Shown piece after piece: positions 36,691 through 46,623 of a DNA stretch of 64,000 bases; positions within the stretch are counted from its first letter, which is position 1; each line of letters starts with the position of its first letter. Origin of the DNA: Stictocephala bisonia (lineage: Eukaryota; Arthropoda; Insecta; Hemiptera; Membracidae); contig JAQJVL010000747.1 of assembly GCA_035578905.1 (NCBI GenBank), forward strand, positions 313,001 to 377,000, in the 5' to 3' direction. The notes beneath the pieces are model-generated. The model saw nothing but the letters and a program-made list of their open reading frames with translations. It ran no database searches and was not told where the DNA came from. The translations under genes were made by a program, and so were the position numbers.

Positions 36691-37313
36691 CCTTTTAAAA
36701 TAAGAAAATGTTTAACTATTAATCTTTTTAAAGAGCAACTCAATATATTTATAAAATATCCTATACTCGAATCTGTCTGTTCATATAATCCAACAAATAT
36801 CAAAATAAATACTGTATTACGGCGACATGATGTATTGTAAAACCTTCCTGTTTAGACAATCAGCTAGGTACTTTGGAGTTAACACCAATATTGGCTTAGT
36901 GTTTACAAACCATTAGACACCAGTTCATCTGGATTGCTCTCTATACGTAATTGAACACACTAAAAGCTATTGTGTGGAGCAGCTTCACTAATAGCTCTTC
37001 ATTTAGTAGTTATTTGTATCTAATAACTATTATTTGAGTTCAAATACATGATTTAACAGCTTTATGAAGTGGGACCATCTCAATGATATTTTATATTCAG
37101 TATTTTGCACCTTTATTGTATTATTGTTATTTCTATTTTTTTGAAGGTTGTTATTTCTATTAATTCTTATTAAACCTGCTATATGTGCATAATTAATACA
37201 ATGCTATTTTGTAAGATGTGACAGAAATCACAGTATTAAATTTATTGCTTGGTGTACAAATTTAAAAAAATATAAGTGAAGAACAAAACCAGGAAATTAT
37301 AACATCCCGGTAT
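36691..37313. other. AT-rich spacer
   Basis: Nothing recognised. Confidence 0.5.
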
Positions 37314-37549
37314 AGACATTCCTAGGTTAGTTGAGGTTATAATGGTGTATGGTGGTGTAAATGCAGTGTGACTTTTGCATTATACGTACACTTTTTCTGG
37401 TTCATAACAGGTACGTTGCTGTCTGTTTCAATAAATAATTTTTGTAGGGTTAATTGTTATAAGTAGGGTAATTTTTATTAGTTTATTTCACTGAAGTTCA
37501 CTCAATACGTTCTTCCTAACCTATAAACGTAATCGATAGGCTTCGTTTA
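37314..37549 (+). repeat. 236-bp dispersed repeat, solo copy
   Basis: The sequence from AGACATTCCTAGGTTAGTTG to GTAATCGATAGGCTT.GTTTA matches 41289-41524 at high identity and equal length. The second copy lies within the piggyBac-like element. No inverted repeats or simple tail are visible at the edges of either copy. Confidence 0.88.
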
Positions 37550-38249
37550 GACAAATAGACGAAATGCAGTTATTATATTATTGGGTTTATAGATAGTGGT
37601 TATCTATAACTTTTAGTTCAGATATGTTTACTCCAAACAGTGTTTATTTGATCATCCGCAAGGGTAGCCGAACCAACCAGTATGTCTGGTATTATACTAT
37701 ACATGTTTGTTGCCTAGAAATTGCATTACTCTTATGGGCATCAGTTCAGTAACGTCTGTTTCTCAACTTAGGCTTAGGAAACGGCTTTAATTTTAAGACA
37801 TTGTGCTGACCCACCCACCCACCAATACAAGTAAAATGCTAGTAATCACCTATCCCAGTACGTTTATGGGTGGGGTTGATCTAGTGACTTGTATAAAATC
37901 TGACTCTACAGGCAAATCTAAAATTAAACACTACAAATAGGGTAGCATAACATATTATGTTACCGGAAAAAGTCTAGAAGGTCTTTTTAATGTTACCATA
38001 AAAGGCGTTACCATAAAAAACTAGAAATGTTACCATACATTTCTAGTCTATTCTATAACTAAGTCTAAAATAATATAACTTACGATGGAAAGAAATTTTA
38101 GATACTAATCAAGCTAATATATATTTAAAAATAATATGTTTTAAGAGCAAATGATGATAAAAAAATATGCTATTCAAGTGCCTAAGTCTCACGTTTATAC
38201 ATAATTTTTGGTAAAATGAAGGCCATACGAAACCAGTTCAGAAAATAAA

Positions 38250-38281
<32 letters not shown>

Positions 38282-38559
38282 CTAATAACCAATCAAAAAT
38301 AGGTCTAGCTGTTTATTTTAATGCAAATGTACAGATGACTATTAACACACATTAAAAATAATAAAAAAAGTGTTCTTGAATTTTAAGATAGTTTTTTCTC
38401 CTCGTATTTAAATGCATTATTTTATAATCATTTTTCAAATAGTGGTAGTTACGTTCTTATAACTTTCATTTAACAACAAAAACGTTTCATTATCATTATT
38501 TTGGTTACTATGAGGATATAATTACTAAACAAATATATTTGAGGAATTGTAACAAAATG
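37550..38559. other. AT-rich spacer with a TA microsatellite
   Basis: The stretch contains a short palindrome (ACTAGAAATG/CATTTCTAGT at 38020-38047) and the TA tract at 38252-38282. No gene recognised. Confidence 0.5.
38252..38282. repeat. (TA)n microsatellite
   Basis: About 15 TA units in a row. Confidence 0.9.
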
Positions 38560-39130
38560 ACTGGAGGAAGACAGGCAGCTGGATGATTGATGGTTCAGCT
38601 GTTAGTCTGAAATGAACCAAATACGAGACATGTGGTTTTGAGCGTACAATAACCCTCTTCACAAAAGGAATGTACATACCTAACTAATATAATTGAAGTT
38701 GTGACTGAACGTCTGGAGGGAGACAGGCAGCTGGATAATTGATGGTTCAGCTGTTAGTCTGAAATGAACCAAATACGAGACATGTGGTTTTGAGTGTACA
38801 ATAATCCTCTTCACAAAAGGAATGTACATACCTAACTAATATAATTGAAGTTGTGACTGAACGTCTGGAGGGAGACAGGCAGCTGGATGATTGATGGTTA
38901 ATTTGTTAGTCTAAAATGAACCAAATTTGACAGCTTTGGTTTAGAGCGTACAATAACCCTCTTCACAAAGGGATTGTACATATTAAACTAATATATTTGA
39001 AGTTGTGTAACTGAACGTCTGGAGAGAGACAGGCAGCTGGATGATTGATGGTTCAGCTATTAGTCTGGTATGAGCCAGCAGTGAGATCTTTGGTTTAGAG
39101 CATACAATAACCCTCTTTAAAAAAGCATTT
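38560..39130. repeat. 151-bp tandem repeat, four units
   Basis: Four head-to-tail units begin at about 38560, 38711, 38862 and 39018, each with GGAG.GAGACAGGCAGCTGG near the start and GTACAATAA(C/T)CCTCTTCACAAA in the middle. The first two differ by only a few bases; the third and fourth are more diverged. Stops occur in all frames, so it is non-coding. Confidence 0.92.
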
Positions 39131-39899
39131 ATGGGTTTTCTTGGAACTCACTGTGAATGGGTTAATTTAAATGGAGCAGATGTTGAATATATAATCAATA
39201 TTATAAAAAATGTTCTCCAAATATTGTAATTATTTACAACTATGATTATCTACAAATATTTCATAATCTATATTATCTAGTACTTATTCAATTTGTTACC
39301 GTTTCTCTTTCATTCAAAATATTGTTTTAAGTATTAATATTAGTAAAAATTGATTAACTTCATTCATTTTTCTTACAAGGTTTTGTTGCTTTTTAGGTAC
39401 TATTATTAAGTTGAATATTCTAAAAAATAATACGAGTTACATAGTTTATGAAAAGTAAAATAAAAGCAAATAATATTATAATTAATTGGTAGTTATAAAC
39501 CCTAATCAGATGTGGAAAATATGAAAACTATTAAAAGAAATAAGAAAAGTATATATTACGAGTGAATCAATGTGAATTATAGTCAGCTGATGTGCTAACT
39601 GTATCACTTTTACATGCTCTAAATGTTTCTATCATAGTGTGGCCATAGTTTAACAAATATGATATACTTATAACATTTCAAAACTTGTTTATAGAAAATG
39701 TTCATCAATTACCAATAGTTAAATACGCGAATAGCTACTCATTGAAATATGAATGGTTGTTATTTTTATCCTATACACTCATACACAAATCATTGAGAAC
39801 CTATATTATATTATTAAAAATTGCACCATCAATAGAAGAAGTTGCAGTCTTGAACAAATATATCCTCCTCATTCCAACAAATCATGATTTTGTGAATAC
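39131..39899. other. AT-rich spacer
   Basis: No gene recognised. A 199-codon open frame begins at 39685, but two-fifths of it is the tandem repeat that follows, and the rest has no known domain. Confidence 0.5.
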
Positions 39900-40165
39900 T
39901 CGTGTATTGTTCGACAGCTTATCCATACACTGTTCAACAGCTTATCCATACATTTTTCGACAGCTTATTCATACATTGTTCGACAGCTTATTCATACATT
40001 GTTCAACAGCTCCCCATACATTGTTCGACAGCCCCCCATACATTGTTCAACAGCTTCCTCATACATTGTTTAATAGCTTCCCTATACATTGTTCAACAGC
40101 CTCACCATACATTGTTCAACAGCTCCCCATACACTGTTCAAAAGCTTCCTCATGCATTGTTTTCA
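39900..40165. repeat. 22/23-bp minisatellite
   Basis: About eleven units of the form CATTGTTC(A/G)ACAGCTTATTCATA, some one base shorter, follow each other. They create open frames in two registers by avoiding stops, which explains the 199- and 90-codon frames crossing this stretch. Confidence 0.9.
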
Positions 40166-41180
40166 TATTTTTGAGTGATACTAGGATACTATCAGTTTAT
40201 AAAAACCCTTGGCAAACTGTGTTGAGTTCAATGTCTGTTGATGAACATTCATCTGATTGTTCATACTATTCTAAGCTCGCGTAGACCCTTAGTAAACTCC
40301 ATCTTGCCTTTTATATTCATAAATAAGTTGATTGACTCGATACCGCATGTATAGGTAATCGTTTATTTAATAAAGGTAAATCGAGGAAAAAGCCATACAC
40401 CATTATGCCACCTGAGGTATCTCAACATTTATATTTATGTAAATATAAACAGTAATTTTAATCATTACAGTGTGGCCTCTTGTAAACTTGTAAACCACTC
40501 TTGTAAACCAAATTTTTTCTACCACTAACCTCATTGGGATATAAGTTCAATTAGAATATATACTGTATAAAATACACTAAACATTATTTTATATATTACA
40601 GTTGTAGCGTTTGTAAAGTTTTAAATGATACATTCATGTATTCATCCATGAATAGTTGTTTTTCGTAATAAAACTTATAATTAACGTGAAGCTGTAACAA
40701 ATATGGGTAACCACAATTTATAATTTAAAAAGATTAAATTTTTTTGTATATTCTGTTAGATTCTTAAGTTGAATTAATTTGCAACATTTATCACTGTAAA
40801 TAAAGGCGTCATCCATGAGCTGTTAGAACCACAAAACTGTTTACGGTCAAATAAACATGTTTGATTGTGTACATAAATTGCAAACAAACAACACCAATCA
40901 ATGTTTATTATCATTTATCCGACAAAACTAGTCATTATCTCTTTGTTTCCATTCAAAGTAGTTATGCGTGACTTCAATGTTGATTTTTATGAACCCGTTC
41001 TGTGTAATTGATTTTGTGTGCAAATGTTGTTATTGTGAGTTATTAATTGTAGCCAACGCAAACAATATCAGAGAGGCAGGATTACTGTTGTATATATCAT
41101 CAAACATTTGTACGCAAACATTTTATTTATTTTCACGTATATGAGTTGTTAAGGTTACAATAATTGTATTGTTGTTATTA
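40166..41180. other. AT-rich spacer
   Basis: Nothing recognised. Confidence 0.5.
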
Positions 41181-41288
41181 TTAAGAATATTTTATCCCAT
41201 TACCTGCAATGGGTCCCAATCGGGGAGTTTTAATTTTTCAGAGCGTGGGTTGGCAATACTGGTATGTTGAATCTAATCACATGTTTGC

Positions 41289-41524
41289 AGACATTCCTAG
41301 GTTAGTTGAGGTTATAATGGTGTATGGTGGTGTAAATGCAGTGTAACTTTTGCATTATACGTATATTTTTGCCGGTTCATAACAGGTACGTTGCTGTCTG
41401 TTTCAATAAATCATTTTTGTAGGGTTATTTGTTATAAGTAGGGTAATTTTTACTAGTTTATTTCACTGTATTTCACGCAATACTTTCTTCCTTACCTATA
41501 AACGTAATCGATAGGCTTAGTTTA
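41289..41524 (+). repeat. 236-bp dispersed repeat, copy inside the piggyBac-like element
   Basis: Same length and orientation as 37314-37549. It lies between the left inverted end and the start of the transposase remnant. It could be a separate insertion or, alternatively, native to the element, with the 37-kb copy being a stray piece of another piggyBac copy. Confidence 0.88.
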
Positions 41525-41654
41525 TTCTGGGTTTACAAACTATAGTCCATTTGGGGACTATGGCACACTGATTGATTTTTTATCAAGTGTGTACTACATT
41601 GTTTATTACGATTTCAGGCATAGTTGAGCGCCAATTTTTAAAACTAAATGAGAG

Positions 41655-42806
41655 GGATTTTCTGAGCCTATTGACGATGAGAGTGAAATACACATTGTAC
41701 AATTACCTCCTGACAATGTTGAATATTCATCGGACTTGGAGGAAATAGATGAAAACATATTGGATGACACTGTTCCAAACGATGTTCCTGGGAAAATTGA
41801 ATAACATTATAATCCAAAATCAGATACAAATTTAGATGACGAATGTCCTCATCTTGGACTCCGCTAAACAAGATGATAGCGGTTCATCACATGAAATTTC
41901 AAAAAACCCAAACTGTCCTATTTACCAATGTCAACTCCATCTGAGGATAGTAGTACCTTAGAGAATACTCCGTGTACTTCCAAGCAGTAAAATCAATATC
42001 CACAGGCAACTAATATTGGAAAGAAGAAAAATAAATAAAAAATAAAAATGTATCTTGAAACATAAAAGAAAACCTGAAACCGTGACTAATCTTGAAACCC
42101 ACATGACAAATATCTCTCTCAAAGGAAATTTATCTAAATCTGTAAATAAGAACTAATCTAATCTATCAAATAAGAACACAGATAAGAAAATAAACCTCTC
42201 AAATTGGACAGATTCCGATCCTACCTTTAGCATATTGCCAACATTTAATGACCTAGAAAAAGATAAGAGAAAAGTCCTAGAAGAATCCATAAAAGATAAG
42301 AATCCTGTACAAGTTTTTGAAGTTGTTTTCGACGACAATATTTGTGAGCACATTGTGAGACAAAGTATTATTTATGCAACGCAGAACAACCGTCATCCCT
42401 TTACTTTCTCAAATGAGTGTCTGAAGAAATTTATTGGTTTTCTTCTTTTCTCAGGGTATCATTCTCTTCCGCAAGAGCAGCTATATTGGTGTGAAGATGA
42501 GGATATATCCATTGATTGTGCCAGGAAATGTTTTCCCAAGAACAGATATATTGATATAAAACGAAACCTGCACTTCAATGATAACTCTCGAATACCAAAT
42601 GAACCTACGAGGTCTATAGGGTGCAGCCGCTTTTTGATGTGCTCAACGCTAATTTTGTGAGATTTGGTGTGTTTTCTCAACACTTAAGTATTGATGAACA
42701 GATGGTTCGCTACTGTGGCTACAGTTTCCTCAAACAATTTATCCGTGAGAAACCCATTAAATTTGGTTTCAATCAGTGGTTACTCTGCTGTGGTGACACT
42801 GGTTAA
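41655..42806 (+). pseudogene. piggyBac transposase remnant (N-terminal half)
   Basis: The first section (41655-41803) is an acidic stretch (EPIDDESEIH..., EEIDENILDD) typical of the N-terminus of piggyBac transposases, ended by a stop. After a gap with several stops, 42190-42610 encodes the conserved region with NWTDSDPTF, FGFLLFSGYHSLP-type and DIKRNLHFNDNS blocks. A frame change near 42610-42620 leads to PLFDVLNANFVRFGVFSQHLSIDEQMVRY, the block containing the first catalytic Asp. The frame stops at 42806, and the later catalytic Asp residues and the C-terminal cysteine-rich domain are missing. Family transposases are about 550-650 residues; less than half is left. The copy is inactive by deletion as well as by point lesions. 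Confidence 0.9.
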
Positions 42807-43165
42807 TGCTAATAAACTTTTTTTAACATTAAAACTGTGTTTATTTTTCACCAGATATGCCATAGTTCCCAATTGGGACTTTTTTGTTTTTTGTTTTTTT
42901 TACGTTAAACTCCCTAAATGTAAAAAGATATTTTTTTACAATTTATGGTTACTATTTAGTGGCCAACACATTAAAACGTTTTAAACAGAATTAAAAATTT
43001 TTGCAGGTAATGGGTTAAGAATATTTTATCGTTATTTATATATATTTACGGTTTTTATGTTGTTAAATTTATATTTGTTAACAAGAAATTGTGTTTCATA
43101 GTCTTATATGATAAAGTATTAAAATTACCTTATTGTTGAATATTTCAAATTAAATTTGATCATGC

Positions 43166-43218
43166 ACATGGTAACCATTCGATTAAGGTGCCTCATCACC
43201 AATATTGTTTATACTGCA
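43166..43218. repeat. Left 53-bp terminal inverted repeat
   Basis: Pairs with 46571-46623. Mismatches are scattered singly, as expected for an old insertion, rather than clustered. Confidence 0.85.
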
Positions 43219-43876
43219 TATTCTTATCATTTATACATAACTGTATAGTATTATTTATATATTTATGATAACTATGAACCACTGTCTGCAAGTGGTTGTA
43301 GCACGTTCTCCTCGTATAGGTCTGCAATTAGAGTCCACAAATAATGCATACAAGTTATACAACTACTATATTTACGTTTGAGTAGGAACTCATCAATATG
43401 TCCGTGTCAATGATGTGTCATTGTTACCGTATCTAGGAACATAAATTGGGGTTCTTTTACATCAAGCCATCACTGTTACATGACGGACTCTTTTTACTCC
43501 GCGGTAAAATACCGTCATCATAAAAGAACTTACGCACATTATCCTCCCACTAATAGGAATCGGTTTTTTTTAAAGGGCGTAAGTCAAGAAATCAACATTT
43601 TTCAGGAGACACAAAAAACTGTATAACCTAGGTCTGTGTTTTAAACCAAGTGTTTTAAAAATTTAACTTCAAAGTATAGGGCAAGATAATGTTGTCATAT
43701 AAGTTATATTTTAAAATGTTTATAATTAAAGGCTGCATTAAATCTAGTATGTAATAAAATATCACCCTTTTAAAAAAAATAAAATTTTGTTTGTGGTTAG
43801 TTAGGTTATTGAAGTAAAAGTTGACATTTTATGAACTTAAAATGTATTAAAAAAGATGTACATAATAGATTGTTCT

Positions 43877-46297
43877 TTAATGCTCTTCCATTTGGTCGAA
43901 ATCACTGTCTGGTGCTTCAGGTGCATCAGTGGTAGGCCACTCAAAGATTTCTTCATAAAAATGTGCATGCTCATTAGGGATGTAAGGTTTCATTTTAATT
44001 ATGTCATCTGCCTTAGATTTTTTAATAGGCACTTTTCCCTCAGAGTAAGCTGGAAGGCTTGGTGGCAAAACTGGCTCATTACCTTTAGCCAAAAAAAACG
44101 TATGGCCACAGAGGCCATTGATAGACGTGTAAGCTTTCACATAGCCCTTCAAGGTTTTCTCGTACACAAAGTGAAAGAGAGTCGTTATTTGAAAATATAC
44201 TTTGTTTTCTTTACTTGTTGTTTTTCCCCGTGTTTCTTGAGAGATACAAGATTGCTTGTAATACTGTTGATGCCAAGTTTTAAAATCCAAAATATCTTCA
44301 GCGGAAACTTCTTGTACTACTATCTTTTCTGGTCTGTTAGTACAGTGCAATATAATTTCTGTCAATTGATGCACTGTAAATATTCTGTCCTTGGATCTTA
44401 AAGCCTTAGAAATTATACCAAAATCCCTATCGCAAGGTAAAAAGCTGTGCCCTATCACAGGAAAGAACTGTACAACTTTTTCAAATCTTCCTGAGTCAGT
44501 CAAATACAAACAGAATCGAGAGAGGGTTTGATTTTTGTTTTGACCTGTACAGATGTCGCAATACAAATATAACTCAGTGTATTTGCTAGGAACAGACTTC
44601 AGGTATTCATTCAAAAATGAGGTAACTTCATTGGGACTTTTTTTACATAGCCCTTCATGATACAGGAAAATATTGGTTTTATTTTCTTTAATGTTATGTA
44701 TCCCAAAAACATTCACTGAGAGTTGACGTAAGTAATAAAGTTCCTGTACAGGAAGTTTAGGCAAGCTTATTGTTTTCATAAAATCAAAAGAGATCGCCAA
44801 GACATGCTTTTCATTCTGCCCATCTTCTGATCGTTCATACTTTAAGGATGTATAAAACTTGTTTGCTTTCCTCTTATGTACTTACAGTACCACTGTACGT
44901 ATAGTACGTACAGTAGTAGTAGTACTGTACGTACGTATAGTACGTACAGTAGAGTACGTACAGTACCACTGTACGTATATGGGTGGGTTAGTGGGTCAGT
45001 ACCACTGTACATCAATACCACCGTACACATATGGGTGAGCGGGTGGGTCAATACCTTCTCCGTACATGTATGGATAGGTGGATGGGTCAATACCCGTACG
45101 CGTCTTTGTGTGGCTTGTGCTGGGAATGACGGAGAAGAAAGTGAAGATGATCAAGCCTAGGATCTGTGACAGTAGAATCTTTTTATCAAGAATCGTTTTA
45201 TCTTTTTAGTTACATAACCTTATTTTGTATTTTTTTAGGGTAAGCTATGTTTTTATGCCAATAAACATTTCAGATACTATGTAAGCCTCCCCAACAGCTA
45301 CAGCTGTTCTTTTAGCCACATCATTTAAATGTGGCGATTTGATTTTTACGTTGTGTTCTTCACAAGTAAAACAGGTATCTACTTGAGGGCGACCAAACCT
45401 ATAATTAAAGTTTTCTCTGTAAACCCTCCAAAAAGTAATTTCACTAATTTTGATTTGATATTTTTCACAAAACATACTCCACATCTTTTTCAGTGATAAT
45501 TCTGCACTTAGATAATAGGCTTTTTTACCACAATAATGCGATTGTTTCAAAGGAAATGTCTTAATATGATCATGAATTTTATGGTGAATATCTTGACTCA
45601 AACTGTTGCTGACATGTTTTCCTCTTTTATCATTTGGAGTTTGCCCTGCCAACTTCAAATTTTGTATTCGCCTAACTCACTTTTCACTAATTACAAATAT
45701 TGAAAGAAAGTCAGAAAAACATACCTCTTTCCTTGTTGCTCCTATAATTATATGATACTTAAATGATGCACTTTTGGGTCCTTTTTCCACTACATCGATT
45801 TTCTTGCTTGGACGTCTTTGTTGGACGTCTACAACATCAATAAGGCCTTGGATAAACAAATCCTGGACATCTTTTGTTTTCATGTTGTAGAACTTCGAGA
45901 ATACATCGAGGCAGTTATCAGGGCCAAATTTATCCACACATTTCTTGTGGCAACTGAAACAAAAATACTTACTGGAGTCCTAGTCAATATTATAGTAATA
46001 GGCCTAGGCCTAGGTCAACTAAACTTAACCTAACCTAGGTTGGATTATAGTTTATAAAATTAACATATAAATGTTACAAAAAGAATGTATGAAACATTTG
46101 TTTTTACATCTTAGGTTATAAAGTAAATATTAACTTTACCTGCATTTAAATTCTGATCGTTTAGCTTCAATCTGTTTCCCTTTGTGCTTAACATAAGCTT
46201 CACCTCTCACTCTTGCTTGTTTCACTTGATTTAATTTATAATTAGATGGATTTTTAATTTTTCTTTTCCGTGGGCTTCCAACTACACCTTCCTCCAT
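43877..46297 (-). pseudogene. DUF7869-family protein, probable transposase; three exons, one in-frame stop
   Basis: Exon 1 runs 46297 to 46140 (ATG, a basic stretch with RGEAYVKHKGK). A GT-AG intron of 186 bases follows (donor GCAG/GTAAAG, acceptor TTTCAG). Exon 2 starts at 45953; joining the two restores an FKCSCHKKC cysteine motif known from this arthropod family. Exon 2 continues to about 45278-45296 and contains KEVCFSDFLSIFVISEK, a TGA at 45659-45661, VRRIQNLK, and a DTCFTCEEHN motif. The family pattern continues in the same frame across the TGA, so it looks like a nonsense change. The last exon starts near 44872 (HKRKANKFYTSLK) and holds AISFDFMK, YCDICTGQNKN and GHSFLPCDRDFG before a stop at 43877. 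The conserved Asp residues in these three blocks could be an RNase H-fold catalytic set; that is inference. The total of about 600 codons fits the family. The exact exon 2/3 junction is unclear because satellite DNA lies at the acceptor side. Confidence 0.82.
44880..45110. repeat. Low-complexity and satellite-like insert in the last intron
   Basis: Positions 44880-44975 are built of GTACGTA/CAGTA words. Positions 44975-45105 hold three degenerate copies of a TATGGGTGGG...GGGTCAATACC unit. The copy at 45030-45055 (GGGTGAGCGGGTGGGTCAAT) nearly matches the first unit of the array at 60366-60400. The insert lies between the coding exons, directly beside the acceptor of the last exon. Confidence 0.8.
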
Positions 46298-46570
46298 TGT
46301 AATAAGCAACTTTATTATGACTAAATACTAAATATTAAGTAAAAGTAAGCTAAACCTTGTACAGTTACAGTAAATCACGCAGTTCATCAAAAACCCGTAG
46401 CATACCGAACCACTGAACTACCACTGGCCACTGTAGACTTGCTGAGAACGGTGATCGCTTAGCACGTCATCTGATTCCTTATCTTACTAAGTAGTTATAC
46501 CCGTATTATTAGCATTCCGACTTTCCATTTATTCTTTTCAACTATATTTTCACCCCATAGAATATTATTT

Positions 46571-46623
46571 TGCAGTATGAAAAATATTAGTGGTGAGGCA
46601 CCGTAATTGGATAGTTACAATGT
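46571..46623. repeat. Right 53-bp terminal inverted repeat
   Basis: Reverse complement of the left end, starting 274 bases upstream of the gene's ATG, so the promoter would lie in or next to it. Confidence 0.85.

Larger units (their letters stand above)
41181..43029 (+). mobile_element. Truncated piggyBac-like DNA transposon
   Basis: The outer ends are inverted: CCCATTACCTGCAA at 41196 and its complement ending at 43014. They are bounded by a perfect 15-bp direct repeat TTAAGAATATTTTAT at 41181-41195 and 43015-43029. Internal ends also share inverted words around TCCCAATTGGGA and GCCATAGTTCCCAA. The interior holds a piggyBac transposase remnant and a 236-bp sequence that also occurs alone at 37314. 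piggyBac elements normally duplicate only TTAA. TTAA is the first four bases of this repeat, but on the left it is separated from the inverted end by 11 bases. Confidence 0.85.
43166..46623 (-). mobile_element. DNA transposon-like element with 53-bp inverted repeats carrying a DUF7869-family gene
   Basis: Positions 43166-43218 and 46571-46623 are reverse complements over 53 bases with no gap and 9 mismatches (44 of 53). The shared core is GGTGCCTCA(T/C)CAC(C/T)AATATT and the inner end is ATACTGCA. They enclose 3.35 kb that holds one spliced gene on the minus strand and nothing else recognisable. The ends start with ACAT(G/T)GTAAC; I could not identify a target duplication. The left end lies about 140 bases past the piggyBac-like element. 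The combination of paired ends and a single gene fits an autonomous cut-and-paste transposon. One of the Sola groups is a possibility from memory of motif style, but I cannot confirm it. Confidence 0.8.

Noticed and set aside
39685..40284. 199-codon open frame as a gene
   Set aside because: A large part of it is the 22/23-bp minisatellite, open in two registers; the remainder has no recognisable domain and chance composition.
43856..44401. 181-codon plus-strand frame
   Set aside because: It is the antisense shadow of the last exon of the DUF7869-family gene.
46020..46040. CTAACCTAACCTAGG as a telomere or telomere-associated site
   Set aside because: Only two units, within an intron; too short to mean anything.
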